Positions 9,317 to 17,337 of a stretch of 64,000 bases of DNA are shown piece after piece. Source of the DNA: Oceanicola sp. 502str15. GTDB taxonomy: Bacteria > Pseudomonadota > Alphaproteobacteria > Rhodobacterales > Rhodobacteraceae. Both the position numbers and the translations under genes were made by a program. A model generated the notes under the pieces. The model searched no databases and had not been told where the DNA came from. It saw only the letters and a program-made list of their open reading frames with translations. Each line of letters begins with the position of its first letter. Positions within the stretch are counted from its first letter, which is position 1. The DNA lies in assembly GCF_024105635.1 (NCBI RefSeq), contig NZ_WYDQ01000001.1, positions 124,001 to 188,000 on the forward strand, written 5' to 3'.

Positions 9317-10657
9317 ATGCGCCTCAGCCGCTACTTTCTACCCGTTCTGAAAGAAACCCCCGCCGACGCGCAGATCGCCTCGCACCGCTACATGCTGCGT
9401 GCCGGCATGATCCGCCAGCAGGCCGCCGGGATCTATTCGTGGCTGCCGCTGGGCTTCAAGGTGCTCAAGCGGATCGAGCAGATCGTGCATGAGGAGCAGC
9501 AGCGCGCCGGGCATATCCCGCTGCTGATGCCCACGATCCAGCCGGCCGACCTGTGGCAGGAGAGCGGGCGCTACGATGCCTATGGCCCGGAGATGCTGCG
9601 CATCCGCGACCGCCACGAGCGCGACATGCTCTTCGGCCCGACAAACGAGGAGATGATCACCGACATCTTCCGCGCCCATGTCGCCAGCTACAAGAGCCTG
9701 CCGCTGACGCTCTACCATATCCAGTGGAAGTTCCGCGACGAGATCCGCCCGCGCTTCGGCGTGATGCGGGGGCGCGAGTTCTATATGAAGGACGGCTACA
9801 ACTTCGACCTCACCAAGGAGGACGCGCTGCACGCCTACAACCGCCACATGGTGACGTATCTGCGCACCTACGAGCGGATGGGGCTGACGGCGATCCCGAT
9901 GCGGGCCGACAGCGGACCGATCGGCGGGGACGACACGCACGAGTTCCTCGTGCTCGCCCCGACCGGCGAGAGCGACGTGTTCTACGATGCCGGCGTGACC
10001 GAGCTGAAGCTGGGCGACCGTGAGATCGACTATGCCGACATGGCGCAGGTGAAGGGGGTCTGCGACGAGTTCACAAGCCTTTACGCCCGCACGGACGAAA
10101 CCCACGACGCGGCTCTCTACGACGCCATCCCCGAAGATCGCCGCCGCGCGGGCAAGGGCATCGAGGTGGGGCAGATCTTCTACTTCGGGACCAAGTACAG
10201 CGAGCCGATGGGTGCAACGGTGCAGGGGCCGGACGGGGCCAAGGTGCCGGTGCATATGGGCAGCCACGGGATCGGGGTTTCGCGCCTTGTCGGGGCGATC
10301 ATCGAGGCGAGCCACGACGACAAGGGCATCGTCTGGCCGGAGGGGGTGACGCCCTTCCACGTGGGGATCGTCAACATGCGGGTGGGCGACGAGGCCTGCG
10401 ACCGGACTTCGGAGGCGCTCTACAACACGCTGAAAACGCTGGGCCTCGACCCGCTGTTGGATGACACCGACGAGCGCGCGGGCGCCAAGTTTGCCACCCA
10501 GGACCTGATCGGCCTGCCTTGGCGGATCACCGTGGGGCCGCGCGGGCTGAAGAACGGCGTGGTCGAGCTGACCAGCCGCCGGACCGGCGAGAGCGAAGAA
10601 CTCAGCCCGGAAGCGGCTGCGGCGAAACTGGCCTCGCTCTACGAGGGGCACCTCTAG
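9317..10657 (+). CDS. proS: Proline--tRNA ligase (short alphaproteobacterial type)
   Basis: Charges tRNA-Pro with proline. The 446 residues include class II motifs: [36 protein letters not shown] (motif 2) and [13 protein letters not shown] (motif 3). A C-terminal anticodon-binding domain follows (about 345-446). The length fits the short form lacking the inserted editing domain of E. coli ProS, as is normal in Rhodobacterales. The next gene begins at the base after its stop codon. Confidence 0.97.
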   Translation: MRLSRYFLPVLKETPADAQIASHRYMLRAGMIRQQAAGIYSWLPLGFKVLKRIEQIVHEEQQRAGHIPLLMPTIQPADLWQESGRYDAYGPEMLRIRDRHERDMLFGPTNEEMITDIFRAHVASYKSLPLTLYHIQWKFRDEIRPRFGVMRGREFYMKDGYNFDLTKEDALHAYNRHMVTYLRTYERMGLTAIPMRADSGPIGGDDTHEFLVLAPTGESDVFYDAGVTELKLGDREIDYADMAQVKGVCDEFTSLYARTDETHDAALYDAIPEDRRRAGKGIEVGQIFYFGTKYSEPMGATVQGPDGAKVPVHMGSHGIGVSRLVGAIIEASHDDKGIVWPEGVTPFHVGIVNMRVGDEACDRTSEALYNTLKTLGLDPLLDDTDERAGAKFATQDLIGLPWRITVGPRGLKNGVVELTSRRTGESEELSPEAAAAKLASLYEGHL

Positions 10658-11473
10658 GTGATCCCGCCCGAAGGATTTGCCGAGCATCTCCTGCTGCTGA
10701 AAAGCCGGATGGAGCGGCACGGCGGCCTGCGGGAGTTGCGGGCCTGGATCGACGGGTGGGAGAGCCACCGGATGCATGGCGGCGGCCATGATCCGGAGGG
10801 CGGCTATTTCTTCAGCCATTTCCAGAACTTCGTGCGTGAAAGCTACCCGGAGGCGGGGCTGAAGAGCTGGGACGATATCGTGGCGGAAAAGGGCGGCGGC
10901 GACCGGGAAGGGGTGTCGCTGTTCTTCGAACTCTTCGAGAAGTTCGGCCCGGCGAAGCAGGCCCGGGAACGGCTGGCAGAGAAAAGCAGTTACGGCCCGG
11001 GCAAGGTGCGCAGAGAGGCCGCGCCCGGTGTGCCCGATCAGGCGCCACGCCCGGTGCCACCGCCGCCCGAGCCGGACCCGTCGCTTGACGAAATCATCAC
11101 CGGGTTCATCGAAAAGCCCAAGACCCGGCCCGGAGACGGCTCTGTGGGCGCGCTCCAGATCTACCTGAAAGGCTGGGAAAAAGCCTCGCCGCGCGCGCGG
11201 GCAGGGTGGCAGGCGCGCCATTTCACGCCCTGGCTGCAATATCACGCCGACACCCGCGAGACCTGGGACTGGACTGCGCTGGTGGCACCGCTGACGCAGG
11301 AGGGCGAAGACCCCTACCTCGCCCTGCGCCGTGCCCTGCGCGCGCTCCACGAGCGCGAACGTGCGGTGGGGGGCAAATACAACGGCGAGTTCGGCGCGCC
11401 CGTCATCCCCCGCGATGGCGACACCCGGGGCATGCCCAATCTGCGGGTGGCGCGGAGCAACACCGATGAGTGA
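10658..11473 (+). CDS. Conserved hypothetical protein between proS and lolC
   Basis: The 271-residue soluble protein (GTG start directly after the proS stop, probably coupled) contains HGGLRELRAWIDGWESHRMHGGGHDPEGGYFF at the N-terminus. A proline-rich linker (about 130-145) separates this from a C-terminal helical region (GWEKASPRARAGWQARHF). No signal peptide or known catalytic motif is visible. Its position between proS and the Lol transporter suggests co-transcription, not a function. Confidence 0.8.
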   Translation: MIPPEGFAEHLLLLKSRMERHGGLRELRAWIDGWESHRMHGGGHDPEGGYFFSHFQNFVRESYPEAGLKSWDDIVAEKGGGDREGVSLFFELFEKFGPAKQARERLAEKSSYGPGKVRREAAPGVPDQAPRPVPPPPEPDPSLDEIITGFIEKPKTRPGDGSVGALQIYLKGWEKASPRARAGWQARHFTPWLQYHADTRETWDWTALVAPLTQEGEDPYLALRRALRALHERERAVGGKYNGEFGAPVIPRDGDTRGMPNLRVARSNTDE

Positions 11474-11547
11474 TGCGGCCCCTTGGGTGCTTGACCCCCG
11501 CCCGATCCCTGCGCATCTTCCGGCGCAATCAAGCAGGAGGCCGAACC

Positions 11548-12843
11548 GTGGCCAATAAAGCAGGCAAGACGGCTCCCTTCTCTCGCTACGAGTGGATGAT
11601 CGCATGGCGCTACCTGCGCTCACAGCGCTCCGATGGCGGGGTTTCGATCCTGAGCTGGATCGCGCTGGGGGGCATCACGCTCTCGGTCTTTGCGCTGATC
11701 GTGGTGATGGCTGTGCGCTCGGGGTTTCGGACCGATTTTGTCGATACGATCATCGGCGCCAATGCCCATACCTCGGTGCGGGCCGCTGTTTACGTTGACG
11801 AAAACGGCGCCACCAGCCGCCAGATCACCGACTATGACGACTGGGCGGCCCGGCTTGAAGCCGTGCCCGGCGTGACCTCGGTTGCGCCGCTGGTGAAGGG
11901 GCAGGTGCTGGCCAACCTGAGGGCGGCCAATGCGGGCGTCGAGGTGTACGGCATCCGCGCCGAAGACCTGATGAACCTGCCCCGCATCGCCGCGCCGGAG
12001 CAGAGCCAGGGCGACATTGCCCGCTTCGAGGAGGGCGTCGCCATCGGCTGGGGCGTGGCGCAGGAGCTGGGTGCGACGGTGGGCGACAGGATCCGCATCA
12101 TCAACCCCAATGGCACCCGCTCCCCGATGGGGGTGACGCCGCGGGTGAACGCCTATGAGGTGGTCTATATCTTCCAGGCCGGGCGCTGGGACATCGACCG
12201 GACGCGGGTGTATCTGCCCTTTGCCGAGGCGCAGAGCTTCTTCAACTTCGACGGCGCTGCGAGCGAGATCGAGGTGATGGTCGATGACCCGGAAAACATT
12301 GAAGAATGGGACGTTCCGCTGCTGCAGGCCGCCGGTGACAGGGCGGTGCTCTGGAGCTGGAAGGACGCCTGGGGCAACTTCCTGCGGGCGCTGGTGATCG
12401 AAGACATCATGATGATCATCATCATGTCGATCCTGGTGCTGATCGCGGCGCTCAACATCATTTCGGGCCTGATCATGCTGGTGAAGAACAAGGGCCGTGA
12501 CATCGGCATCCTGCGCACCATGGGGCTGACCCGGGGGGCGATCCTGCGGGTGTTCTTCCTCTGCGGGGCGTTGATCGGCACGGTGGCAACGGCACTGGGT
12601 ACGGTGCTGGGCTGCCTGTTTGCGCTGAACGTGAACAACATCGTCGGCTTCATCAACTGGGTGAGCGGGCAGGAGGTGTGGGACGCCTCCATTCGCGGCA
12701 TCTACCGGGTGCCGAGCGAGTTGCAATCGGGCGATGTGGCCTTTGCGGTGGCCCTCGCGCTGGCGCTGTCCTGGGGGGCCACGATCATCCCCGCCCGCCG
12801 CGCTGCGCGGCTCGATCCGGTGGAGGCGCTGCGCTATGAGTGA
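11548..12843 (+). CDS. lolC: Lipoprotein-releasing ABC transporter permease (LolC/LolE family)
   Basis: Inner-membrane permease that extracts lipoproteins for transfer to LolA. The 431-residue protein has an N-terminal membrane helix (SILSWIALGGITLSVFALIVVMAVRSGF), a large periplasmic domain and three C-terminal helices ending in the FtsX-like [22 protein letters not shown] at 11548 is chosen as start because AGGAGG lies seven bases upstream (11535-11540). An in-frame ATG at 11470 would add 26 unconvincing residues. It overlaps lolD by 8 bp. Only one LolC/E-type permease is present, consistent with a homodimer. Confidence 0.93.
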   Translation: MANKAGKTAPFSRYEWMIAWRYLRSQRSDGGVSILSWIALGGITLSVFALIVVMAVRSGFRTDFVDTIIGANAHTSVRAAVYVDENGATSRQITDYDDWAARLEAVPGVTSVAPLVKGQVLANLRAANAGVEVYGIRAEDLMNLPRIAAPEQSQGDIARFEEGVAIGWGVAQELGATVGDRIRIINPNGTRSPMGVTPRVNAYEVVYIFQAGRWDIDRTRVYLPFAEAQSFFNFDGAASEIEVMVDDPENIEEWDVPLLQAAGDRAVLWSWKDAWGNFLRALVIEDIMMIIIMSILVLIAALNIISGLIMLVKNKGRDIGILRTMGLTRGAILRVFFLCGALIGTVATALGTVLGCLFALNVNNIVGFINWVSGQEVWDASIRGIYRVPSELQSGDVAFAVALALALSWGATIIPARRAARLDPVEALRYE

Positions 12844-13510
12844 GGTTCTGGGGCTGGACGGGATCAGCAAGACCTACAACGCCGGAAAGCCGAACGAGAT
12901 CAACGTGCTGCGCGGGGCCTCGCTGGAGGTTGCCGCGGGCGAGGTGGTGGCGCTGGTGGCGCCCTCCGGCTCTGGCAAATCGACCTTGCTGCATATCGCC
13001 GGCCTGCTCGACACCCCCACCTCCGGAGCGGTGCGGCTGCTTGGCGAGGACATGGGCGCGCTCGGGGATGGCAGGCGCACCGAGGCGCGGCGGGCGCAGG
13101 TGGGATTTGTCTATCAATTCCACCACTTGCTGCCCGAGTTCACCGCGCTGGAAAACATCACACTGCCCCAGCTTGCCAATGCGGTGGAGCCGGGCGAAGC
13201 CCGCGAGCGGGCGGTGGAGCTGCTGGGCACGGTCGGCCTTCAGGATCGCGCCAGCCACCGGCCCGCCGAGCTTTCGGGCGGCGAGCAACAGCGGGTGGCC
13301 TTCTGCCGGGCGCTGGCAAATGGTCCGGCGTTGCTGCTGGCCGACGAGCCGACCGGCAACCTCGATCCGGGCACGTCCGACACAGTGTTTCAGGCGCTGA
13401 TGACGCTGGTGCGCGAAACCGGCCTCGCCGCGCTGATCGCCACCCACAACCTCGAACTGGCCGCCCGGATGGACCGGACGGTGCGGCTGGACGGTGGCCT
13501 GCTGGTCTAG
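12836..13510 (+). CDS. lolD: Lipoprotein-releasing ABC transporter ATP-binding protein LolD
   Basis: ATPase powering lipoprotein release. The 224-residue protein has Walker A (APSGSGKST), Q-loop ([14 protein letters not shown]), signature ([15 protein letters not shown]), Walker B ([12 protein letters not shown]) and the switch His (ATHN). The start ATG at 12836 lies inside the permease stop region (8 bp overlap), indicating coupled translation. Confidence 0.95.
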   Translation: MSEVLGLDGISKTYNAGKPNEINVLRGASLEVAAGEVVALVAPSGSGKSTLLHIAGLLDTPTSGAVRLLGEDMGALGDGRRTEARRAQVGFVYQFHHLLPEFTALENITLPQLANAVEPGEARERAVELLGTVGLQDRASHRPAELSGGEQQRVAFCRALANGPALLLADEPTGNLDPGTSDTVFQALMTLVRETGLAALIATHNLELAARMDRTVRLDGGLLV

Positions 13511-13603
13511 GCAGGCCACTGTTTCTGCTGGAGAAACCGGCTGTTTCCCATGCAACCGCAGGTTAGCGCCACACTTGCCGCAATTACCGGTTAACCTTTG
13601 CGC

Positions 13604-14161
13604 ATGGACTGGGCCATCGTACTTTCGATGCCGCTCATGCTTCTGATGGGCTTCATCGGCGACGCGATCAGTCGGGACGATGATGAAGACGAGGGGTTGA
13701 GCCAGGCAGATGCCAGGGACGCGGAGCTTGATGCCGCGGCCTCGCGTGGTGCGTTCGACGAGGATCTGGCGGCCTTCATGGCCGAGGAGGCGGTGCAGGA
13801 GGATGCGCCGGAACCCGAGGTGCCCGAGGAGGAGGTTGCTGAGGAGGAGCCTGCGCCGGAAACCGAGCAAGTGGTTGAACCCGTTCAGTCTTCTGCCGCA
13901 GTCGCCGCACCCGATATCGAGCCTGTCGAGCCGGAGGAGGAGGGCGGCGGGGAGGATGGGCCCGAGGTGGTTGAGGACTTTGACCCCGAGGAGGATGTGT
14001 TGGTCTTTGAGGGGCCGGGTGCCGCCGAGGCGGAGCCCGAGATGGAGCAGACCGAAGATGGTCTGCTGGTGCGGATGGGCGATCAGCAGGCGCTTCTGCC
14101 CGGGGTGAGCGAACTGCCGCCGGATGCGGTTGTGGGCGTCGAGCCTAGCCCTTCAGCGTAA
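13604..14161 (+). CDS. Highly acidic single-pass membrane protein, unknown function
   Basis: After one N-terminal helix (MDWAIVLSMPLMLLMGFIGDAI) almost the whole 185-residue protein is Asp/Glu/Pro-rich and probably disordered. A short folded-looking motif (VVEDFDPEEDVLVFEGPG) resembles the segment that often closes RTX-type calcium-binding proteins. A TTG at 13598 could be the start instead. The 3' end overlaps the convergent transporter gene by 17 bp. Function not recognised. Confidence 0.6.
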   Translation: MDWAIVLSMPLMLLMGFIGDAISRDDDEDEGLSQADARDAELDAAASRGAFDEDLAAFMAEEAVQEDAPEPEVPEEEVAEEEPAPETEQVVEPVQSSAAVAAPDIEPVEPEEEGGGEDGPEVVEDFDPEEDVLVFEGPGAAEAEPEMEQTEDGLLVRMGDQQALLPGVSELPPDAVVGVEPSPSA

Positions 14162-14585
14162 GGACGACCCCCAGGGCCATCAGCCCGATTCCGCCCGCGC
14201 GCGCCAGTGACAGCGAATGCTGCGTGGCGCCGAACAGGCCGAAGTGGTCGATCGTGGCGAATGACACCATCTGGCCCAGCAGCACGAAGATCACCGCGTT
14301 TCCGACCCCGAAATGGGGTGCGACCCATGTGATCGAGAGCACGTAGAAGGCCACGAAGAAGCCGGCGAAGAAGCTCTCGCGCGGGGCGGTGGCAAAGCGG
14401 GACAGGGGCGCTGGACCGGTGATCAGCGCCGTTGTGAGGGCCAGAATGAAGGCCACGAGGAACAACACGACCGTCGCCGAAGCAGGCGAGCCGACATGCC
14501 GCCCGAGGCTCGCGTTGAGCGCGGCGAGGATCGGGATGCCGACACCTGCTGCAAGCATGATGGCGGCGGAGGCGGTGTAACCCAT
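14145..14585 (-). CDS. DMT-superfamily small transporter (DUF606/YdcZ family)
   Basis: A 146-residue protein with about five membrane helices and the DUF606 pattern (AAGVGIPILAALNASLGRHVGSP near the N-terminus; FYVLSITWVAPHFGVGNAVIFVLLGQMVSF in the middle). It is an inner-membrane protein of unknown substrate. The start at 14585 (MGYTASAA) is preferred over 14651, which adds a non-hydrophobic Pro-rich leader. Confidence 0.82.
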   Translation of the reverse strand: MGYTASAAIMLAAGVGIPILAALNASLGRHVGSPASATVVLFLVAFILALTTALITGPAPLSRFATAPRESFFAGFFVAFYVLSITWVAPHFGVGNAVIFVLLGQMVSFATIDHFGLFGATQHSLSLARAGGIGLMALGVVLTLKG

Positions 14586-14691
14586 CGGCAGATCTCCATT
14601 TGGCTGCAGTGCGACGCTAAGGCGCGGGTGGGCCGGGGGCAACGGGGGCAATGTGCCTCAAATTGATGAAGCTTCCCTTAACCGCACCGGC

Positions 14692-15378
14692 TCAGGAACA
14701 GATCCCTTCAATTTCAGCGTCTTCCCAGGGGATCATCACGTTGGAAACCGGGCGCGACAGCTCCAGCGGGGCGGGGTTCATGGCCTGGGAGAGCAGGGCG
14801 CGCAGGCGGGCGGTGCGGGAGCCGGCGGGATCCAGCGCACGACAGCAGACGAACTCCTCGACCAGCGAGGCCTGCTGCTCATAGGGGTAATCGAGAAACC
14901 GCGTTTTGCTGGCGGGATCAAACAGATAGGGGTCGACGTGCAGCTTGTGCTCGGCGGCGGCCTTGAGCGGATGATAGCCGGTGACCGCCCGGTTCTGCCA
15001 TTGCCAGACATGTGTGATTTCATGGGCCAGAAACATCGCCGCAACGAGGTTCAACTGCTCCGGCCAGCCTTCGAGGTATTCTTCCAAGTACCAGTCAGGA
15101 TTGAGAAAAATCCGGTTTGAGAGGACCAGGCCGGCGGTGCGGGACTTGAAGCTTTTCTGCTCAATCGGGGGCAGGATCAGCTCGCGGCAGGTGGTGCGGG
15201 GGCGGGCGAGGTAGGTGCGCTCGATCGACCCGACGGTGGAATAGGTGGTGAGGCGGACACGGGAGAGGTCGGTGCCATCCCCATGAATTTCCTTGAGGAA
15301 TCCCTTCTCGGCCTCGGTAAGAGGGCGCCCGCAGGAGGCGGCGAAAAGGGCCAGACAGAGGAGGAAAACGAGGCGCAT
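14692..15378 (-). CDS. Putative lipoprotein with HExxH zinc-peptidase-like motif
   Basis: The 228-residue protein begins with a lipoprotein-type signal (MRLVFLLCLALFAASC, acylated Cys at 16). It contains H119-E-I-T-H123 within FLAHEITHVWQWQNR, a motif like that of DUF4157 peptidase-like domains. It is probably a periplasmic or outer-membrane-facing protein. Proteolysis is plausible from the motif but unproven. The start 15378 is chosen because the longer frame (15429) puts 17 residues before the signal peptide. Confidence 0.72.
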   Translation of the reverse strand: MRLVFLLCLALFAASCGRPLTEAEKGFLKEIHGDGTDLSRVRLTTYSTVGSIERTYLARPRTTCRELILPPIEQKSFKSRTAGLVLSNRIFLNPDWYLEEYLEGWPEQLNLVAAMFLAHEITHVWQWQNRAVTGYHPLKAAAEHKLHVDPYLFDPASKTRFLDYPYEQQASLVEEFVCCRALDPAGSRTARLRALLSQAMNPAPLELSRPVSNVMIPWEDAEIEGICS

Positions 15379-15610
15379 CCGGGCGAGTTTAGCGGGTGTT
15401 GCGGGGGCGGCAAGTGGCGGATTAACCACGAAAATCGGGAGTCACATCCGGTGCACAACCCGTACACAACCCGTGCATACATTTTTTGACATAGCGTTCG
15501 CCCGTTAACGGAACGGACGCCACGCGCGTCCCCCGGATTGCCCCGCCGGAAGCCGGAACTTGCGGCCGTCAAGCGGCGTTGTTGAGGCATACCTTGAAAG
15601 GAGGACCGAC

Positions 15611-15817
15611 ATGAACTGGGATATCATCCAAGGCAACTGGAAAGAATGGAAAGGCTCTGCCCGCGAGAAGTGGGGCGAGCTGACCGACAACGAACTGGCC
15701 GAGGCCAAGGGCGAGCGCGAACAGCTCGTGGGCTTGGTGCAGCAGAAGTACGGCTACGCTCGGGAAGAAGCCGAGAAACAGGTCGACGACTGGCGCGCCG
15801 GGCTGAAGGCAGCCTGA
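15611..15817 (+). CDS. CsbD family stress-response protein
   Basis: The 68-residue protein MNWDIIQGNWKEWKGSAREK is typical CsbD (the conserved WKGxxREKWG...LTDNEL...GKREQLVGLVQQKYGY pattern). Family members are abundant in general stress, but their biochemical role is unknown. A strong AAGGAGG lies at 15598-15604, and a Rho-independent terminator follows directly, so it is probably monocistronic. Confidence 0.93.
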   Translation: MNWDIIQGNWKEWKGSAREKWGELTDNELAEAKGEREQLVGLVQQKYGYAREEAEKQVDDWRAGLKAA

Positions 15818-15841
15818 GCCAAGAGGTTTTGTGAAGAGTGT

Positions 15842-15873
15842 GCCCCCTGCGCGAGAGCGTGGGGGGCTTTTTT
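15842..15873 (+). terminator. Rho-independent terminator of the CsbD gene
   Basis: Stem GCCCCC (15842-15847) pairs with GGGGGC (15862-15867), followed by six T residues. It lies 25 bp after the CsbD stop codon. Confidence 0.9.
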
Positions 15874-15891
15874 GTGGGTTGGGCAATATGC

Positions 15892-15912
15892 GGTGGGTTT
15901 CACCCACCCTAC
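15892..15912 (-). repeat. REP palindrome, type A (TGGGT body), left pair, outer copy
   Basis: On the minus strand: GTAGGGTGGGT, GAA, ACCCACC. Together with the plus-strand copy at 15939 it forms an inverted, head-to-head pair upstream of the RAYT gene. Confidence 0.88.
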
Positions 15913-15938
15913 AGTCGGCAGCGACGGTCGGTTGATGT

Positions 15939-15960
15939 GTAGGGTGGGTGCCAACCCACC
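15939..15960 (+). repeat. REP palindrome, type A, left pair, inner copy
   Basis: GTAGGGTGGGT, then GCCA, then ACCCACC. The loop differs from other type A copies (GCCA instead of GAA). Separated by 26 bp from the inverted copy at 15892. Confidence 0.85.
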
Positions 15961-16057
15961 ACCCGGACATACCTTTGCCAAACCCGAATTTTTGATAAGG
16001 GCGGGCACGACCGAGCACGTTCACCGGCGGGTAACCATATTCCGGCAGGCTCGCGGA

Positions 16058-16576
16058 ATGTCGGACTATCGTCGCGCATCTGTTCCGGGCGGAACATTCT
16101 TCTTCACGGTCGCCTTGGCGGACCGGGGCAGGCGCGACCTCATCGAACATATCGACCTCTTGCGGGAGGCCTACGCAGATACGGCAGGGGCGCGGCCCTT
16201 TGCAACCGAGGCCATCGTGGTGTTGCCCGACCATCTTCATGCGATCTGGCGATTGCCGGAGGGGGACTCGGATTTCTCGACGCGGTGGAAGGAGATCAAG
16301 GCCGGGTTTTCGAAGCGCCTCGGCGTTCGGCGGCCCCGGAGCGCGAGCAAGCAGGCGAAGGGTGAAGTGGGCGTGTGGCAGCGGCGGTTCTGGGAGCATG
16401 TCATCCGAGACCGGACGGACATGGCTGCACATCTTGCCTATTGCTGGGGCAACCCGGTCAAGCACGGCTTGGTGGCACGGGCGGTTGACTGGGAGGCATC
16501 GTCGATCCACCGCGACATGCGGGCCGGGCGGGTGCCGCCGGAATGGGCCGTGCCGGACGGGGAGTTCGGGGAGTAG
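16058..16576 (+). CDS. REP-associated tyrosine transposase (RAYT, Y1/HUH family)
   Basis: The 172-residue protein has the RAYT layout: MSDYRRASVPGGTFFFTV at the start, the HUH metal motif H59-L-H61 in LPDHLHAIW, FWEHVIRD, and AYCWGNPVKHGLV with Y128 as probable catalytic tyrosine. RAYTs are domesticated IS200/IS605-like nucleases that cut single-stranded REP hairpins next to a GTAG/GGAG tetranucleotide. Inverted pairs of GTAG-headed palindromes flank this gene on both sides, the expected arrangement for a resident RAYT and its cognate REPs. The start is the first ATG that begins the family domain; upstream frame runs through REPs. Confidence 0.92.
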   Translation: MSDYRRASVPGGTFFFTVALADRGRRDLIEHIDLLREAYADTAGARPFATEAIVVLPDHLHAIWRLPEGDSDFSTRWKEIKAGFSKRLGVRRPRSASKQAKGEVGVWQRRFWEHVIRDRTDMAAHLAYCWGNPVKHGLVARAVDWEASSIHRDMRAGRVPPEWAVPDGEFGE

Positions 16577-16590
16577 GTTTTGCGATTTGT

Positions 16591-16611
16591 GTAGGGTGGG
16601 TGAAACCCACC
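16591..16611 (+). repeat. REP palindrome, type A, right pair, first copy
   Basis: GTAGGGTGGGT, GAA, ACCCACC, 14 bp after the RAYT stop codon and in sense with it. Paired tail-to-tail with the copy at 16625. Confidence 0.9.
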
Positions 16612-16624
16612 AATCGCGGGACGT

Positions 16625-16645
16625 GGTGGGTTTCACCCACCCTAC
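16625..16645 (-). repeat. REP palindrome, type A, right pair, second copy
   Basis: Minus-strand GTAGGGTGGGT, GAA, ACCCACC. Thirteen bases separate it from the inverted partner at 16591. Confidence 0.9.
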
Positions 16646-16734
16646 GTGCTGCAAGCCCGTCACCGGGTCGGTGCTTGACGGTAACAACTCCTCAGATATG
16701 AGTTCTGAGAACACATCTAAAATAGGGGCTTGTG

Positions 16735-17298
16735 ATGTTCGGGTCGCATAAACGAAGGGGTGCAGAAACCGGCATCGCTGTAAGGAATTCTTTTGCATCT
16801 GTTGCGATGAGTACAAGCCTGTATGATTTCGGACGACCATTTCAGCCAACTGCGGAATTTCTAAAAGAACCGTACGTAATGGGCGTCTATAATATGCTCA
16901 CTCAACTTTTCCGAGTGATGGTTTGCGGTGGAAAATCGTGGCCACCCAGGAAAATTGGCGAATTCTCATTTGCGGCGTTTGATAGCTTTTGTGGCGCGGG
17001 TAGTCAGTCGAGGTTTCAGGACTTTCTTCAACGATCCGCCGGAGCGAAAGGTCAGCCGGAGTATGAGACCGGGCTAAGACACGGTGAACTGGTTTTTGGG
17101 GCCTATTTTGGGCTTATCCCACAGAGTGAAGCTGACCCCATCGTTGTCAAGGCTAGAGAAATGGCACCAGAGCTTTCGCGTGCGTTGCAGGGTTTCGAGG
17201 GTTCGGAAATGGGGCCAGATGCTGGGTTTACAACTGCATTAATTCATCTGACGCTTAAGGAGAAACTGGAGGAACTATTCCCTGATATTGACGGATAG
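16735..17298 (+). CDS. Orphan hypothetical protein in lower-GC DNA
   Basis: The 187-residue protein is not recognised. It lacks an obvious signal peptide and ends in a helical stretch (TLKEKLEELFPDIDG). The gene is visibly richer in A/T than all neighbours, with codons such as TTT, AAA and ATA that are scarce elsewhere in the window. This suggests recent acquisition. It sits between REP copies (16625 and 17317). A palindrome GTTCTGAGAAC (16703-16713) and a possible TTGACG/TATGAG promoter (about 16675-16703) lie upstream. A GTG at 16732 is an alternative start. Confidence 0.7.
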   Translation: MFGSHKRRGAETGIAVRNSFASVAMSTSLYDFGRPFQPTAEFLKEPYVMGVYNMLTQLFRVMVCGGKSWPPRKIGEFSFAAFDSFCGAGSQSRFQDFLQRSAGAKGQPEYETGLRHGELVFGAYFGLIPQSEADPIVVKAREMAPELSRALQGFEGSEMGPDAGFTTALIHLTLKEKLEELFPDIDG

Positions 17299-17316
17299 AG
17301 GTTGTACGTCAAAGTC

Positions 17317-17337
17317 GGTGGGTTTCACCCACCCTAC
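17317..17337 (-). repeat. REP palindrome, type A, forming the parE stop codon
   Basis: Minus-strand GTAGGGTGGGT, GAA, ACCCACC. The TAG of the GTAG head (17334-17336) is the stop codon of parE; the preceding G is the last base of its final valine codon. Confidence 0.9.
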
